Assembly (NCBI GenBank): GCA_964388595.1
Contig: CAYMAX010000059.1
Coordinates: 1 to 8,063, forward strand
Direction of reading: 5' to 3'
DNA from: CAYMAX01 sp964388595
GTDB taxonomy: Bacteria > Bacteroidota > Bacteroidia > Bacteroidales > UBA932
Length of the DNA: 8,063 nt
Positions within the stretch are counted from its first letter, which is position 1, and the number at the start of each line of letters is the position of its first letter. The notes beneath the pieces were generated by a model that was given only the letters and a program-made list of their open reading frames with translations, had not been told where the DNA came from and searched no databases. Shown here piece after piece: positions 1 to 7,252 of this stretch. The position numbers and the translations under genes are program-made.

Positions 1-686
1 ATAGTTTCTTTAAGTCCGAGATAAAGGGCATCACAGATAAGTGCATGTCCTATGGAGACTTCTTTAAGGGCCGGAATGTTCTCTCTGAAATACCTCAGAT
101 TGTCAAGATTGAGGTCGTGCCCGGCATTGAGGTCGAGTCCACAGCGTGTCGCCTCAGCGGCAGCTATCACGTATGGTTCGATGGCTCGCTCTCTGTTATC
201 ACTATACCCGGCTGCGTATGCTTCAGTGTATAGTTCCACCCTGTCACATCCGGTATCAGCGGCGTTTTTTATCATCTCCGGCACAGGGTCGATAAAGATG
301 GATACCCTGATGTTATGTTGATGGAGAGTGTTGCAGATATTGGTAAGGAATTTTTTGTGATGAATGGTGTCCCATCCACAATTGGAAGTGACCACATCGT
401 GACTGTCCGGGACCAGCGTCACCTGGGCAGGAGAGACTTTGAGCACCAATTTCATAAATGAGGGGATAGGATTGCCTTCGATATTAAACTCGGTCGTCAA
501 TATGGGGGCAAGATTCAATACATCTTCATATCTTATGTGCCTGTGGTCGGGACGGGGATGGACAGTGATACCCTGGGCACCGAAACGTTCACAGTCTTTG
601 GCTGCTTTCAGGACATCGGGGAGATTGCCTCCTCTTGCATTTCTAAGGGTGGCGAATTTATTTATATTAACACTCAATCTGGTCAT
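1..686 (-). CDS. pdxJ: Pyridoxine 5'-phosphate synthase, 3' end cut by window edge
   Basis: PdxJ condenses 1-deoxy-D-xylulose 5-phosphate with 3-amino-2-oxopropyl phosphate to give pyridoxine 5'-phosphate, the ring-closing step of the DXP-dependent vitamin B6 pathway in the cytoplasm. Reading the minus strand from the ATG at 686-684 gives 228 residues with no stop before the edge. E. coli PdxJ has about 243, so only some 10 to 15 residues are missing. Visible family motifs are VNINKFATLRNARGG (6-20), GITVHPRPDHRHI (39-51), FIDP (131-134), LNAGHDLN (186-193) and SIGHALI (211-217). By alignment with the E. coli enzyme, H43, E70 and H190 are the likely catalytic residues. NINK, where E. coli has NIDH, and the LVPDSHDVVTSNCGWD segment (91-106) fit Bacteroidota PdxJ as I recall it. 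The gene is divergent from nadK. In Bacteroidota I would expect TolQ/ExbB-type genes downstream, but that lies outside the window. Confidence 0.97.
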   Translation of the reverse strand, partial: MTRLSVNINKFATLRNARGGNLPDVLKAAKDCERFGAQGITVHPRPDHRHIRYEDVLNLAPILTTEFNIEGNPIPSFMKLVLKVSPAQVTLVPDSHDVVTSNCGWDTIHHKKFLTNICNTLHQHNIRVSIFIDPVPEMIKNAADTGCDRVELYTEAYAAGYSDNRERAIEPYVIAAAEATRCGLDLNAGHDLNLDNLRYFRENIPALKEVSIGHALICDALYLGLKET

Positions 687-704
687 GATACTTTGTATTT
701 TTGG

Positions 705-712
705 CAAAAGTA
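705..712 (-). promoter_or_regulatory. pdxJ: Putative -7 element for pdxJ
   Basis: The minus strand reads TACTTTTG here, a full match to the Bacteroidota primary sigma -7 consensus TAnnTTTG, followed by CC. It lies 18 bp upstream of the pdxJ ATG, which implies a leader of only about 10 to 15 nt. I see no clear TTG-type -33 element at the usual spacing. Position in the 80-bp divergent gap supports the call; the 8-base match alone is weak. Confidence 0.5.
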
Positions 713-736
713 TACATAAATCAGAGAAATTTGATA

Positions 737-744
737 CATCTTTG
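737..744 (+). promoter_or_regulatory. nadK: Putative -7 element for nadK
   Basis: CATCTTTG, followed by CAAT, matches the Bacteroidota -7 consensus TAnnTTTG at all but the first base. It lies 22 bp upstream of the nadK ATG, so the leader would be about 15 nt. There is no convincing -33 element. This would drive the nadK-uppS-bamA transcript. It sits only 24 bp from the opposite-facing pdxJ element, so the two promoters would share upstream DNA. Confidence 0.4.
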
Positions 745-766
745 CAATAGAATTGCAGTTTTCAAT

Positions 767-1633
767 ATGAGACAACATATAGCGATATACGGACAGGACC
801 TCGACCCCAAATGGGAAAATAAATTAAACATTCTTATCGACTCGTTACTCTCCCACCCAGATGTCTCTTTGTGCTTTTACAAAGGGCTGAAAGATAGCGA
901 CGACAGCTTTTCTTCCCACTCTGACCTTCCCAGTGACATCTCTCTCTTTCTGGCCCTTGGCGGAGACGGAACTTTCCTCAATTCACTTACATTTGTTCGC
1001 GATCGCAATATTCCTGTGGCAGGAATCAATTTCGGCCGTTTGGGATTTCTCACTACTGCGCGGGTGCTTGAGGATAATCCCAATCAATGGATAAGTTCTT
1101 TGGTCAATTCCCGATTCAAAATTGACCCCAGGCCCATTCTCAATATAGTATCAGAAAATCTTCCAGAAGAATTCTACCCATTTGCCCTCAACGAGATTTC
1201 TATCCAGAGAGGGGACCCTTATATGATATCCATTGATTTGAAGGTCAATGGCATGGAGATTCCTACATATTGGGCTGACGGACTTTTGATAGCGACTTCC
1301 ACAGGAAGTACAGCATACTCTTTGAGCGTGGGAGGCCCCATCGTGGCTCCCGGCAGCAATGTCTTTATCATCGCTCCTGTGGCTCCACACAATCTCAATG
1401 TCCGCCCCATTATCGTCCCCTCCGATTCACAAATGGAGATTCTTATCCACTCCAAATATCATCCTGCAGTAGTCTCTGTAGATAATCGTTCATTCACTAT
1501 CAACGGAGAGAAACCAATACGTCTCTCACTCGCAGATTTCAAAATGCAATTTGTCTCTTTCACAGATTCCAATTTCTTTCAGGCTCTTCACGAGAAACTT
1601 CTATGGGGAGAGGACAAAAGAAACAACTCGTAA
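767..1633 (+). CDS. nadK: NAD kinase
   Basis: NAD kinase phosphorylates the 2'-hydroxyl of NAD, using ATP and in some families polyphosphate, to make NADP. It is the only committed route to the cell's NADP(H) and acts in the cytoplasm. The 288-residue product is of normal bacterial length. It carries the signature GGDGT at 65-69 (D67 the likely catalytic Asp) in LALGGDGTFLNS, then GINFGRLGFL (87-95), LNEISI with the N142-E143 pair, DGLLIATSTGSTAYSLSVGG (171-190) and APHNLNVRPIIVP (206-218), which form the NAD-binding C-terminal domain. I chose ATG 767 because MRQHIAIYG begins the first Rossmann strand. An in-frame extension to 701 would add 22 unrelated residues and cross the promoter region. 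No Shine-Dalgarno sequence is visible, as is usual in Bacteroidota. It is first in the cluster, 10 bp before uppS. Confidence 0.97.
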   Translation: MRQHIAIYGQDLDPKWENKLNILIDSLLSHPDVSLCFYKGLKDSDDSFSSHSDLPSDISLFLALGGDGTFLNSLTFVRDRNIPVAGINFGRLGFLTTARVLEDNPNQWISSLVNSRFKIDPRPILNIVSENLPEEFYPFALNEISIQRGDPYMISIDLKVNGMEIPTYWADGLLIATSTGSTAYSLSVGGPIVAPGSNVFIIAPVAPHNLNVRPIIVPSDSQMEILIHSKYHPAVVSVDNRSFTINGEKPIRLSLADFKMQFVSFTDSNFFQALHEKLLWGEDKRNNS

Positions 1634-1643
1634 TATTATCGCT

Positions 1644-2339
1644 ATGACTTTTTCTACTCTTCCTTCACATATTTCCATCATTATGGATGGCAACGGCCGA
1701 TGGGCCAGGCAACGCGGACAAGCGAGAATCGAAGGGCACTATGCCGGTGTTGAAAGTGTGAGAGACTGCTGCGAATATGCCGCAGAGATAGGACTCAAAT
1801 ATCTCAGTCTGTTCGCTTTTTCGACAGAAAACTGGGACAGGCCACAAGAAGAAGTCTCTCATCTGATGGAGCTTATGGCACACTGCATCATCAATGAAAG
1901 ACCTACATTTCAAAAGAATAATATCCGTCTCCAGGTGATAGGTGACCGTTCTCAACTCTCTGCTAATCTCATCCATCACATAGATGAGGTGACCAAAGAG
2001 ACATCATCCAATACAGGGCTTACACTTGTGATATTTCTCAGTTACAGTGGCAGATGGGATATTTTGCAAGCTGCAGAGCTTTATTCTAAAGATACTACGA
2101 AAAGCTTTGAGAGCTGTCTGAGTACGGCCGGCATTCCCGACCCTGAACTTCTTATCAGGACAAGTGGAGAGCAGAGAATTAGTAATTATATGCTGTGGCA
2201 ATGCGCCTATACTGAATTTTATTTTACCGATGTGCTTTGGCCCGATTTTCGCAGAAAGCAGTTTGAACTTGCAATTTGCGATTTTAATTCCCGTCAAAGA
2301 AGATTTGGAAAGACTGAGGAGCAACTAAATGATAAATAA
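1644..2339 (+). CDS. uppS: Di-trans,poly-cis-undecaprenyl diphosphate synthase
   Basis: UppS adds isopentenyl diphosphate units in cis to farnesyl diphosphate to make the C55 lipid carrier for peptidoglycan, O-antigen and capsule precursors. It works at the cytoplasmic face of the inner membrane. The product has 231 residues. HISIIMDGNGRWA (9-21) holds the catalytic D15. FAFSTENWDRP (57-67) and ELLIRTSGEQRISN (168-181) are the conserved substrate loops, and TEFYFTDVLWPDF (190-202) is the C-terminal signature. The motif that is ANYGGRWDI in E. coli is LSYSGRWDI (132-140) here, which I take as a Bacteroidota-type variant. Start ATG 1644 lies 10 bp after nadK and 8 codons before the first conserved strand. 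An upstream start at 1551 would overlap the nadK end by 83 bp and add an unrelated 31-residue leader. No Shine-Dalgarno sequence is visible. Co-transcription with nadK and bamA is inferred from the spacing. Confidence 0.97.
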   Translation: MTFSTLPSHISIIMDGNGRWARQRGQARIEGHYAGVESVRDCCEYAAEIGLKYLSLFAFSTENWDRPQEEVSHLMELMAHCIINERPTFQKNNIRLQVIGDRSQLSANLIHHIDEVTKETSSNTGLTLVIFLSYSGRWDILQAAELYSKDTTKSFESCLSTAGIPDPELLIRTSGEQRISNYMLWQCAYTEFYFTDVLWPDFRRKQFELAICDFNSRQRRFGKTEEQLNDK

Positions 2340-2367
2340 GTATATTTGCAGTTTCAATTACCACTAA
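2329..2367 (+). other. Possible 12-codon leader ORF coupling uppS to bamA
   Basis: An ATG inside the last codons of uppS, in another frame, opens a 12-residue frame (MINKYICSFNYH). It crosses the 27-bp uppS-bamA gap and stops at TAA 2365-2367. That stop shares its last A with the bamA ATG at 2367-2369 (TAATG), the usual arrangement for translational coupling. There is no evidence that it is translated, and a frame this short can arise by chance. Confidence 0.2.
2341..2348 (+). promoter_or_regulatory. bamA: Possible internal -7 element before bamA
   Basis: TATATTTG followed by CA fully matches the Bacteroidota -7 consensus TAnnTTTG. It starts 2 bp after the uppS stop and ends 18 bp before the bamA ATG. 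No -33 element stands at normal spacing; the nearest TTTG (2304-2307) is too far upstream. It may allow bamA and ompH to be expressed apart from nadK-uppS. Confidence 0.35.
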
Positions 2368-4889
2368 TGAATTTTAAAGCGCTATTCCTCCTACTTCTTC
2401 TTCTGATTCCTGCATTTGTATATGCACAGGAGCGCACAAATACCAACGACATCGTAGTTGATTACGACAAGCCCCGAAAGTATATTATCGGAGGCGTTGA
2501 TGTAGTCGGCATCAAATATCTCGGCAAGGAGCAGCTTATCTCTCTGACAGGACTTCAAGTGGGGCAGGAAATCACTATTCCGAGCGATCAGACAGCATCT
2601 ATCGTCAAAAGAATATGGGCGCAAAGATTCTTCTCCGATGTCTCTCTCAACATCGATTCCCTTTCAGCCGACAGAGATACAGTCTTCCTGATGCTTCGTC
2701 TGCAGGAGAGACCGCGAGTATCGAGATGGAGTTTTAGCGGTGTTAAGAATTCGGAACGAACAGACCTTCAGGAGAAACTCTCTTTGAGAAGAGGGACAGA
2801 ATTTTCCGATTATGTCATAAGGTCCTCTACAGGTGTCATCAAAAGTTACTACAAAGAGAAGGGATTTCTCAATTGTAAAGTCAATGTATTGCAGGAGAAT
2901 GACTCTCTTGTCAAAAATGCGGTCAAAGTAACTTTCGACGTCAACAGAGGTGTTAAGGTCAAAATCAAGAAAATAACTTTCGTAGGCAATGACCATGTGA
3001 AAGAGAACAAACTCGTGTCCGCTATGAAGAAAACGCGAGACATGAGGCTGAGGAACTTCTTTAATTCCAAGAAATTCAATGAGAAAGAGTATGAAAACGA
3101 CAAGCAGTCGCTCATCACTGCTTTCAACGAACATGGTTTCCGTGACGCCAAACTGGTGAAAGACTCCATGTACTATATCGAAGAGGGGAGAATGGGCATT
3201 AAATTCGTGATAGACGAGGGACAGAGATATTATTTCCGAAACATTACTTGGACAGGGAACTCATTATATACATCAGATGAGTTGGAAAGTGTCTTGAAAA
3301 TCAAGTCGGGCGACATATATGATGTAGTCACTATGGAGAAAAGGCTTTTTGGAGACCCTAAAAAGCAAGATATGGACATCAGGTCGCTCTACACAGACAG
3401 AGGATATCTTTTCTTCAACATTATGCCTGTGGAGACCAATATCGTGGGCGATTCAGTCGATGTGGAGATGAGACTCGTCGAAGGGAAGCCCGCTACATTC
3501 AACAAGATAATCATCACCGGTAATACTATTACCAACGAGAGAGTGGTCCGCAGACAAGTTTTCACAAAGCCCGGGTATCTCTACAGCCAATCATATATGG
3601 AACGTTCCATCCGAGAGATTGCCTCTATGGGCAACTTCGACCCGGAACACGCAACAGACCCTTCGAGAGGCTTTTCAGTCATTCCCAATTCTCTCAACAA
3701 TACTGTAGATATCACATACAATGTGGCCGAGAAGCCCAACAGTCAGCTTGAGCTTTCAGGAGGATGGGGTGGATATTCATTTGTGGGTACGGTAGGAGTA
3801 AGTTTCAACAATTTCTCCCTAAGAAGGCTTTTCAAGAAAGGTGCCTGGAAGCCGGTACCTCTTGGAGACGCACAGACTCTTTCCCTCAGATTCCAGACTA
3901 ATGGTACCTATTACACCGCTGCTTCCGTCAATTTCGTGGAGCCCTGGCTTTTTGGCAAAAAGCCTACTTCATTCAATTTCTCAGGATATTACACCCGTCA
4001 GACCAACTCATATTATTTCTACCAAAATCCTGATGAATATATGGAGGTCTTCGGAGCAGCTTTGGGGATAGGTAGCCGTCTTAAATGGCCTGACAACTAT
4101 TTCACTCTTTACCACGAGCTTAGTTGGCAATCATATCACCTCAACAACTGGGCATACAACTTCCTTTTCTCAACAGGACTTTCTCATAACATAAGTTACA
4201 AAATCTCTCTCAACCGTAACTCCACCGACCAGGCCATTTTCCCTCGTCAGGGGTCTGATTTCACTGTTTCTCTTCAGATCACTCCACCCTACTCTGCTTT
4301 CAGAAGCCCCGACACAGATTATGCATCTATGACAGACCAGCAGAAATATCTCTGGATAGAGTATCATAAATGGACATTCAAGGGTGCTCTTTACACCAAG
4401 ATAGTGGGAGATCTGGTCCTAATGACAAGGGCTCAGTTTGGTTACCTGGGATTTTTCAACAGGAAGCTTGGATATTCTCCTTTTGAAGGCTATCAGGTGG
4501 GAGGAGATGGTATGTCAGGGTACAATACTTATGGTTCTGAAATCATATCACTCAGAGGTTACGAGAACTACTCTCTTACACCTATGAACTCCAACGGAGT
4601 ATATTGCGGTCATGTCTACGACAAATTCACTATCGAGCTCAGATATCCTATCGTCCTTCAGCCGCAGTCAACCATTTTCGCACTCGTATTTCTCGAAGGA
4701 GGTAACTGCTGGGAAGACATCCGGCAATTCAATCCTTTCCAGATTAAAAGGTCAGCCGGAGTTGGCGTCAGGGTGATGCTTCCTATGGTCGGACTGCTCG
4801 GAGTAGACTGGGGATGGGGATTTGACCCTGTACTTGGCAAAGAGAGAGGCGGGTCCAATTTCCATTTCGTCATAGGTCAACAGTTTTAA
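2367..4889 (+). CDS. bamA: Outer-membrane protein assembly factor BamA (Omp85 family)
   Basis: BamA is the essential core of the BAM complex, which folds and inserts beta-barrel proteins into the outer membrane. The 840-residue precursor begins with a Sec signal peptide: MNFK, a run of leucines, then VYA|QE, with predicted cleavage after A20. Five POTRA domains follow at roughly 39-113, 117-195, 198-287, 289-374 and 377-456. Visible repeats of the fold include SYYKEKGFLNCKV, AFNEHGFRDAKL and SLYTDRGYLF at helix-to-strand turns. From about 460 the sequence is an aromatic-rich beta-barrel, starting GGWGGYSFVGTVGVSFNNFS. The conserved loop 6 motif is LRGY (R730-G731-Y732), where proteobacterial BamA has RGF. 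The chain ends FHFVIGQQF, a C-terminal beta-signal with terminal Phe. ATG 2367 was chosen over a TTG at 2346 because it starts the signal peptide directly. ompH follows 64 bp downstream, placing chaperone and insertase side by side. Confidence 0.97.
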   Translation: MNFKALFLLLLLLIPAFVYAQERTNTNDIVVDYDKPRKYIIGGVDVVGIKYLGKEQLISLTGLQVGQEITIPSDQTASIVKRIWAQRFFSDVSLNIDSLSADRDTVFLMLRLQERPRVSRWSFSGVKNSERTDLQEKLSLRRGTEFSDYVIRSSTGVIKSYYKEKGFLNCKVNVLQENDSLVKNAVKVTFDVNRGVKVKIKKITFVGNDHVKENKLVSAMKKTRDMRLRNFFNSKKFNEKEYENDKQSLITAFNEHGFRDAKLVKDSMYYIEEGRMGIKFVIDEGQRYYFRNITWTGNSLYTSDELESVLKIKSGDIYDVVTMEKRLFGDPKKQDMDIRSLYTDRGYLFFNIMPVETNIVGDSVDVEMRLVEGKPATFNKIIITGNTITNERVVRRQVFTKPGYLYSQSYMERSIREIASMGNFDPEHATDPSRGFSVIPNSLNNTVDITYNVAEKPNSQLELSGGWGGYSFVGTVGVSFNNFSLRRLFKKGAWKPVPLGDAQTLSLRFQTNGTYYTAASVNFVEPWLFGKKPTSFNFSGYYTRQTNSYYFYQNPDEYMEVFGAALGIGSRLKWPDNYFTLYHELSWQSYHLNNWAYNFLFSTGLSHNISYKISLNRNSTDQAIFPRQGSDFTVSLQITPPYSAFRSPDTDYASMTDQQKYLWIEYHKWTFKGALYTKIVGDLVLMTRAQFGYLGFFNRKLGYSPFEGYQVGGDGMSGYNTYGSEIISLRGYENYSLTPMNSNGVYCGHVYDKFTIELRYPIVLQPQSTIFALVFLEGGNCWEDIRQFNPFQIKRSAGVGVRVMLPMVGLLGVDWGWGFDPVLGKERGGSNFHFVIGQQF

Positions 4890-4902
4890 TAGAATTATTT
4901 TT

Positions 4903-4910
4903 TACCTTTG
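4903..4910 (+). promoter_or_regulatory. Putative -7 element and A/T-rich leader for ompH
   Basis: TACCTTTG fully matches the Bacteroidota -7 consensus TAnnTTTG and begins 13 bp after the bamA stop. Transcription would start near 4917, giving a leader of about 37 nt to the ompH ATG. That leader is very rich in A and T (repeated AATAATAAATAA-like runs) and has no Shine-Dalgarno sequence, which is common before well-expressed Bacteroidota genes. No clear -33 TTG is visible. It suggests that ompH has its own promoter besides read-through from bamA. Confidence 0.5.
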
Positions 4911-4953
4911 TCCACCGATAATTATAAAACAACTATCAATAATAAATAACACA

Positions 4954-5514
4954 ATGAAAAAAATTGCAATCTTAATTTTCACTTTGCTCTTTGCTGCCTC
5001 ACCTGTCATAAAGGCTCAGGAATCATTCAAATTTGGGCATGTCAATATGCAGGAGATCGTTTATCTGATGTCAGAGATGGATTCAGCTCTCGTAGTTTTG
5101 GATAAATACAGCAAAGACCTTCAGGAGACTTTTACTTCGATGCAAAATGAATTTATGACCAAGTACAATACTTACCAGCAGATGAGTGCCAATTGGACTC
5201 CTTCAGTATTGGAAGCCAAAAGCAAAGAACTTCAAGAGATGGAACAGAGACTTCAGCAATTCCAGACCAGTGCTCAGTCCGACCTTCAGCAGAAACAACA
5301 GGAGATTATCTCTCCTATCTCTCAGAAAGCCACAGAAGCTGTGATTAAAGTGGGAAAAGCATATAAGTTTACCTACATTTTCGATACTTCTTCCACAGGG
5401 ATTCCATATATCAACGAAGCTGCAAGTATCAACGTATCTGATCTTGTCAAGAAAGAGCTCAATATTCCTTTGGATAAGAAAATCAAGCAACAGCAGCAGA
5501 ACGCCAGCAGATAG
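4954..5514 (+). CDS. OmpH/Skp-family periplasmic chaperone
   Basis: Skp/OmpH proteins are trimeric periplasmic chaperones that hold unfolded outer-membrane proteins and deliver them to BamA. The 186-residue precursor has a signal peptide (MKKIAILIFTLLFAASPVIKA, likely cut after A21). The mature start FKFGHVNMQEIVYLMSE (25-41) matches the family's first strand, normally of the form 'ig-vd-q-v'. Residues about 42-118 are charged and glutamine-rich and should form the long coiled-coil tentacles. YKFTYIFDTSSTGIPYINEA (137-156) is the closing strand typical of OmpH, followed by LVKKELNI and a basic, glutamine-rich tail (KKIKQQQQNASR). Length and order fit the family. In several Bacteroidota, as I recall, two ompH copies and murI follow bamA; here there is one copy, and the next gene converges 8 bp away. 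I give no symbol because skp and ompH are both used. Confidence 0.93.
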   Translation: MKKIAILIFTLLFAASPVIKAQESFKFGHVNMQEIVYLMSEMDSALVVLDKYSKDLQETFTSMQNEFMTKYNTYQQMSANWTPSVLEAKSKELQEMEQRLQQFQTSAQSDLQQKQQEIISPISQKATEAVIKVGKAYKFTYIFDTSSTGIPYINEAASINVSDLVKKELNIPLDKKIKQQQQNASR

Positions 5515-5522
5515 TCACCTCT

Positions 5523-7247
5523 CTATTTCATCTTCTCCAGCAGAGAGATTTCATCTCGGGTGAGAAGGTCGAAATTGATGGCAGACCTCTCGATAGGCAC
5601 ATCTGTTAAGGTTTCGAAACCAAAAAATTCTCCATACTCGTTCGCCACGAAAGGCACTGTAAGAAGTGTATTTTCGTGGCGAATGCCGTATTGCCCCGGT
5701 ACGTAGACGGCAGGTTCATTGGAGATAACCATCCCTGCTGCCATGGCAACAGGATTCTCTTCCATTCTTATGCTCTGCGGCCCTTCGTGCACACAAAGAT
5801 TGTGTCCGATACCATGACATGTACCATGCCAATACATTTTGCCCGAATTGATGATGGGACCTCTCGCTATGATGTCAAGAAGACATCCGCGCATGCCTTT
5901 GATAAATTTGGCCATCGTCATATCCAACATCCCTTTGAGCACCCTCGTGTAGTCATCCCTCATCTCCTCTGTGATGGGACCAAGGGGGATGGTACGGGTA
6001 GTATCTGTAGTACCAAAAGTGTAATGTGCACCGGTATCTATCAATAAAAAGCCTTCGGGACGAATCACTGAAGCATCTTCCGGAGAAGTGGCACTATAAT
6101 GTGGAAGGGCTGCATTGGGTCCGTAGGCTACTATAGGTTCAAAACTCTCCCCGAGATAATCGGGACACTCGCTTCTATACTCTATGAGTTTTTGGGAGAT
6201 TTGGAATTCGTTTATCCCATCGTTTTTATGCTCCTGTATGTATGCTATTATCTTCTCCCAGGCGATGGCATCCTGAGCATAAGCTTTACGAAAGCCCTCT
6301 ATCTCAACTTCGTTCTTTATGGCCTTCATCATAGCGAGAGTACCCCCGACTGTCGGGTCCGAAATATATGGAGCAAAGACGGGAGGTTGGTAGATATTCT
6401 CCATCGCTGCCAAGAAGTTTTTGGCAGATATATGCTCTGATGAAAATATCCTCACCAATTGAGGTGGAATGAGTTTTAATTCATCTGTAAAATTCTCATA
6501 ATCATCTATTTCTACTCCGTTCTTACAAAGATTGCTCATAGCTTCAGGGGAAAGGAGCTGCTGACGGAGAAATACTCTTATCTTGTCCGGGGTAACTATG
6601 GCATAAGATAGAAAGAGAGGATTGTATTCTACATCAGTGCCACGAAGATTCAAGAGCCAGGCTATCTCATCGAGTACAGTGATGATGTAGACAAAGGGAA
6701 TGGGACCGCTCAATTTCTCGCAAAGACGATGATGTTTGGATGATATACTCTCTCCAGAGATATCATCAGGGACGAAACGAATGGGATTGAACTCAAGAGG
6801 CGGACGGCCTTTCCATATTTTGGAGAAGGGATCTTCTATGAGAGTGGGGGTCAGCGGAGCGAGAGCATCTACATAGGCGGTATAGTCGGCGTATGAATAG
6901 AGATTCTCGTCTATAGCCACTATAGATTCATCTTCAAGATTGGCTTTTAGCCACTCCGGTATGGATGGTGTCCCCTCCATTTTCAAACGCATCAATTCAA
7001 TATCTGTCCCTTTCAATTCTTTCTCTGCCTGAATAAAGTAGCGGGAATCGGTCCACAATGCAGCTTTTTCCATGGTAATCACCAGTGTCCCGGCAGAGCC
7101 GGTAAATCCTGAAAGCCAGGCACGGGTTTTATAATAATCGGGTATGTATTCCCCAAAATGGGGGTCGTTGGAAGGGATAATCATTGCAGAGATATCATCT
7201 TCTGCAAGCACTTTCCTCAACGAATCGATGGCTTGTTTCCTATCCAT
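5523..7247 (-). CDS. Xaa-Pro aminopeptidase (peptidase family M24B)
   Basis: This metallopeptidase removes the N-terminal residue from peptides with proline in second position. The 574-residue product has the long, three-domain form also found in eukaryotic cytosolic aminopeptidase P: a creatinase-like N-terminal domain (about 1-140, with WLSGFTGSAGT and WTDSRYFIQAE), a second such domain (about 155-300, with DEIAWLLNLRGTD), and the pita-bread catalytic domain (about 310-530) plus a short C-terminal M24 extension. All five expected metal ligands are present: D404 (LLIDTG), D415 (TTDTTRT), H478 (HGTCHGIGH), E511 (SNEPAVY) and E525 (GIRHEN). H383 (LPHYS) and H487 (VHEGP) match the proton-shuttling and substrate-binding histidines. 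There is no signal peptide, so it is probably cytoplasmic. ATG 7247 begins 5 bp after the nagB stop, so the two genes are probably co-transcribed. The name pepP is often used, but E. coli PepP is a shorter form. Confidence 0.95.
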   Translation of the reverse strand: MDRKQAIDSLRKVLAEDDISAMIIPSNDPHFGEYIPDYYKTRAWLSGFTGSAGTLVITMEKAALWTDSRYFIQAEKELKGTDIELMRLKMEGTPSIPEWLKANLEDESIVAIDENLYSYADYTAYVDALAPLTPTLIEDPFSKIWKGRPPLEFNPIRFVPDDISGESISSKHHRLCEKLSGPIPFVYIITVLDEIAWLLNLRGTDVEYNPLFLSYAIVTPDKIRVFLRQQLLSPEAMSNLCKNGVEIDDYENFTDELKLIPPQLVRIFSSEHISAKNFLAAMENIYQPPVFAPYISDPTVGGTLAMMKAIKNEVEIEGFRKAYAQDAIAWEKIIAYIQEHKNDGINEFQISQKLIEYRSECPDYLGESFEPIVAYGPNAALPHYSATSPEDASVIRPEGFLLIDTGAHYTFGTTDTTRTIPLGPITEEMRDDYTRVLKGMLDMTMAKFIKGMRGCLLDIIARGPIINSGKMYWHGTCHGIGHNLCVHEGPQSIRMEENPVAMAAGMVISNEPAVYVPGQYGIRHENTLLTVPFVANEYGEFFGFETLTDVPIERSAINFDLLTRDEISLLEKMK

Positions 7248-7252
7248 GGCAA

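Noticed and set aside
439..750. 103-codon plus-strand frame opposite pdxJ, and smaller ones at 45-321 and 537-719
   Set aside because: They lie antisense to a clearly conserved pdxJ and show no recognisable domain; treated as shadows of the real gene.
701..766. Upstream extension of nadK by 22 codons
   Set aside because: The added residues do not match NAD kinases and the stretch contains the likely promoter; ATG 767 begins the conserved fold.
1551..1643. Upstream start for uppS inside nadK
   Set aside because: It would overlap nadK by 83 bp and add 31 residues unlike UppS; ATG 1644 gives the normal family N-terminus.
2346..2366. TTG start for bamA seven codons upstream
   Set aside because: It would overlap the promoter-like element and put extra residues before a well-formed signal peptide that begins at ATG 2367.
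2664..3134. 156-codon minus-strand frame inside bamA
   Set aside because: It is antisense to the POTRA-coding part of bamA, with no family motif and no promoter of its own.
7090..7102. Short inverted repeat CCGG-CAGAG-CCGG
   Set aside because: It is inside the peptidase coding sequence, has only a 4-bp stem and no T-run, so it is neither a terminator nor an evident operator.
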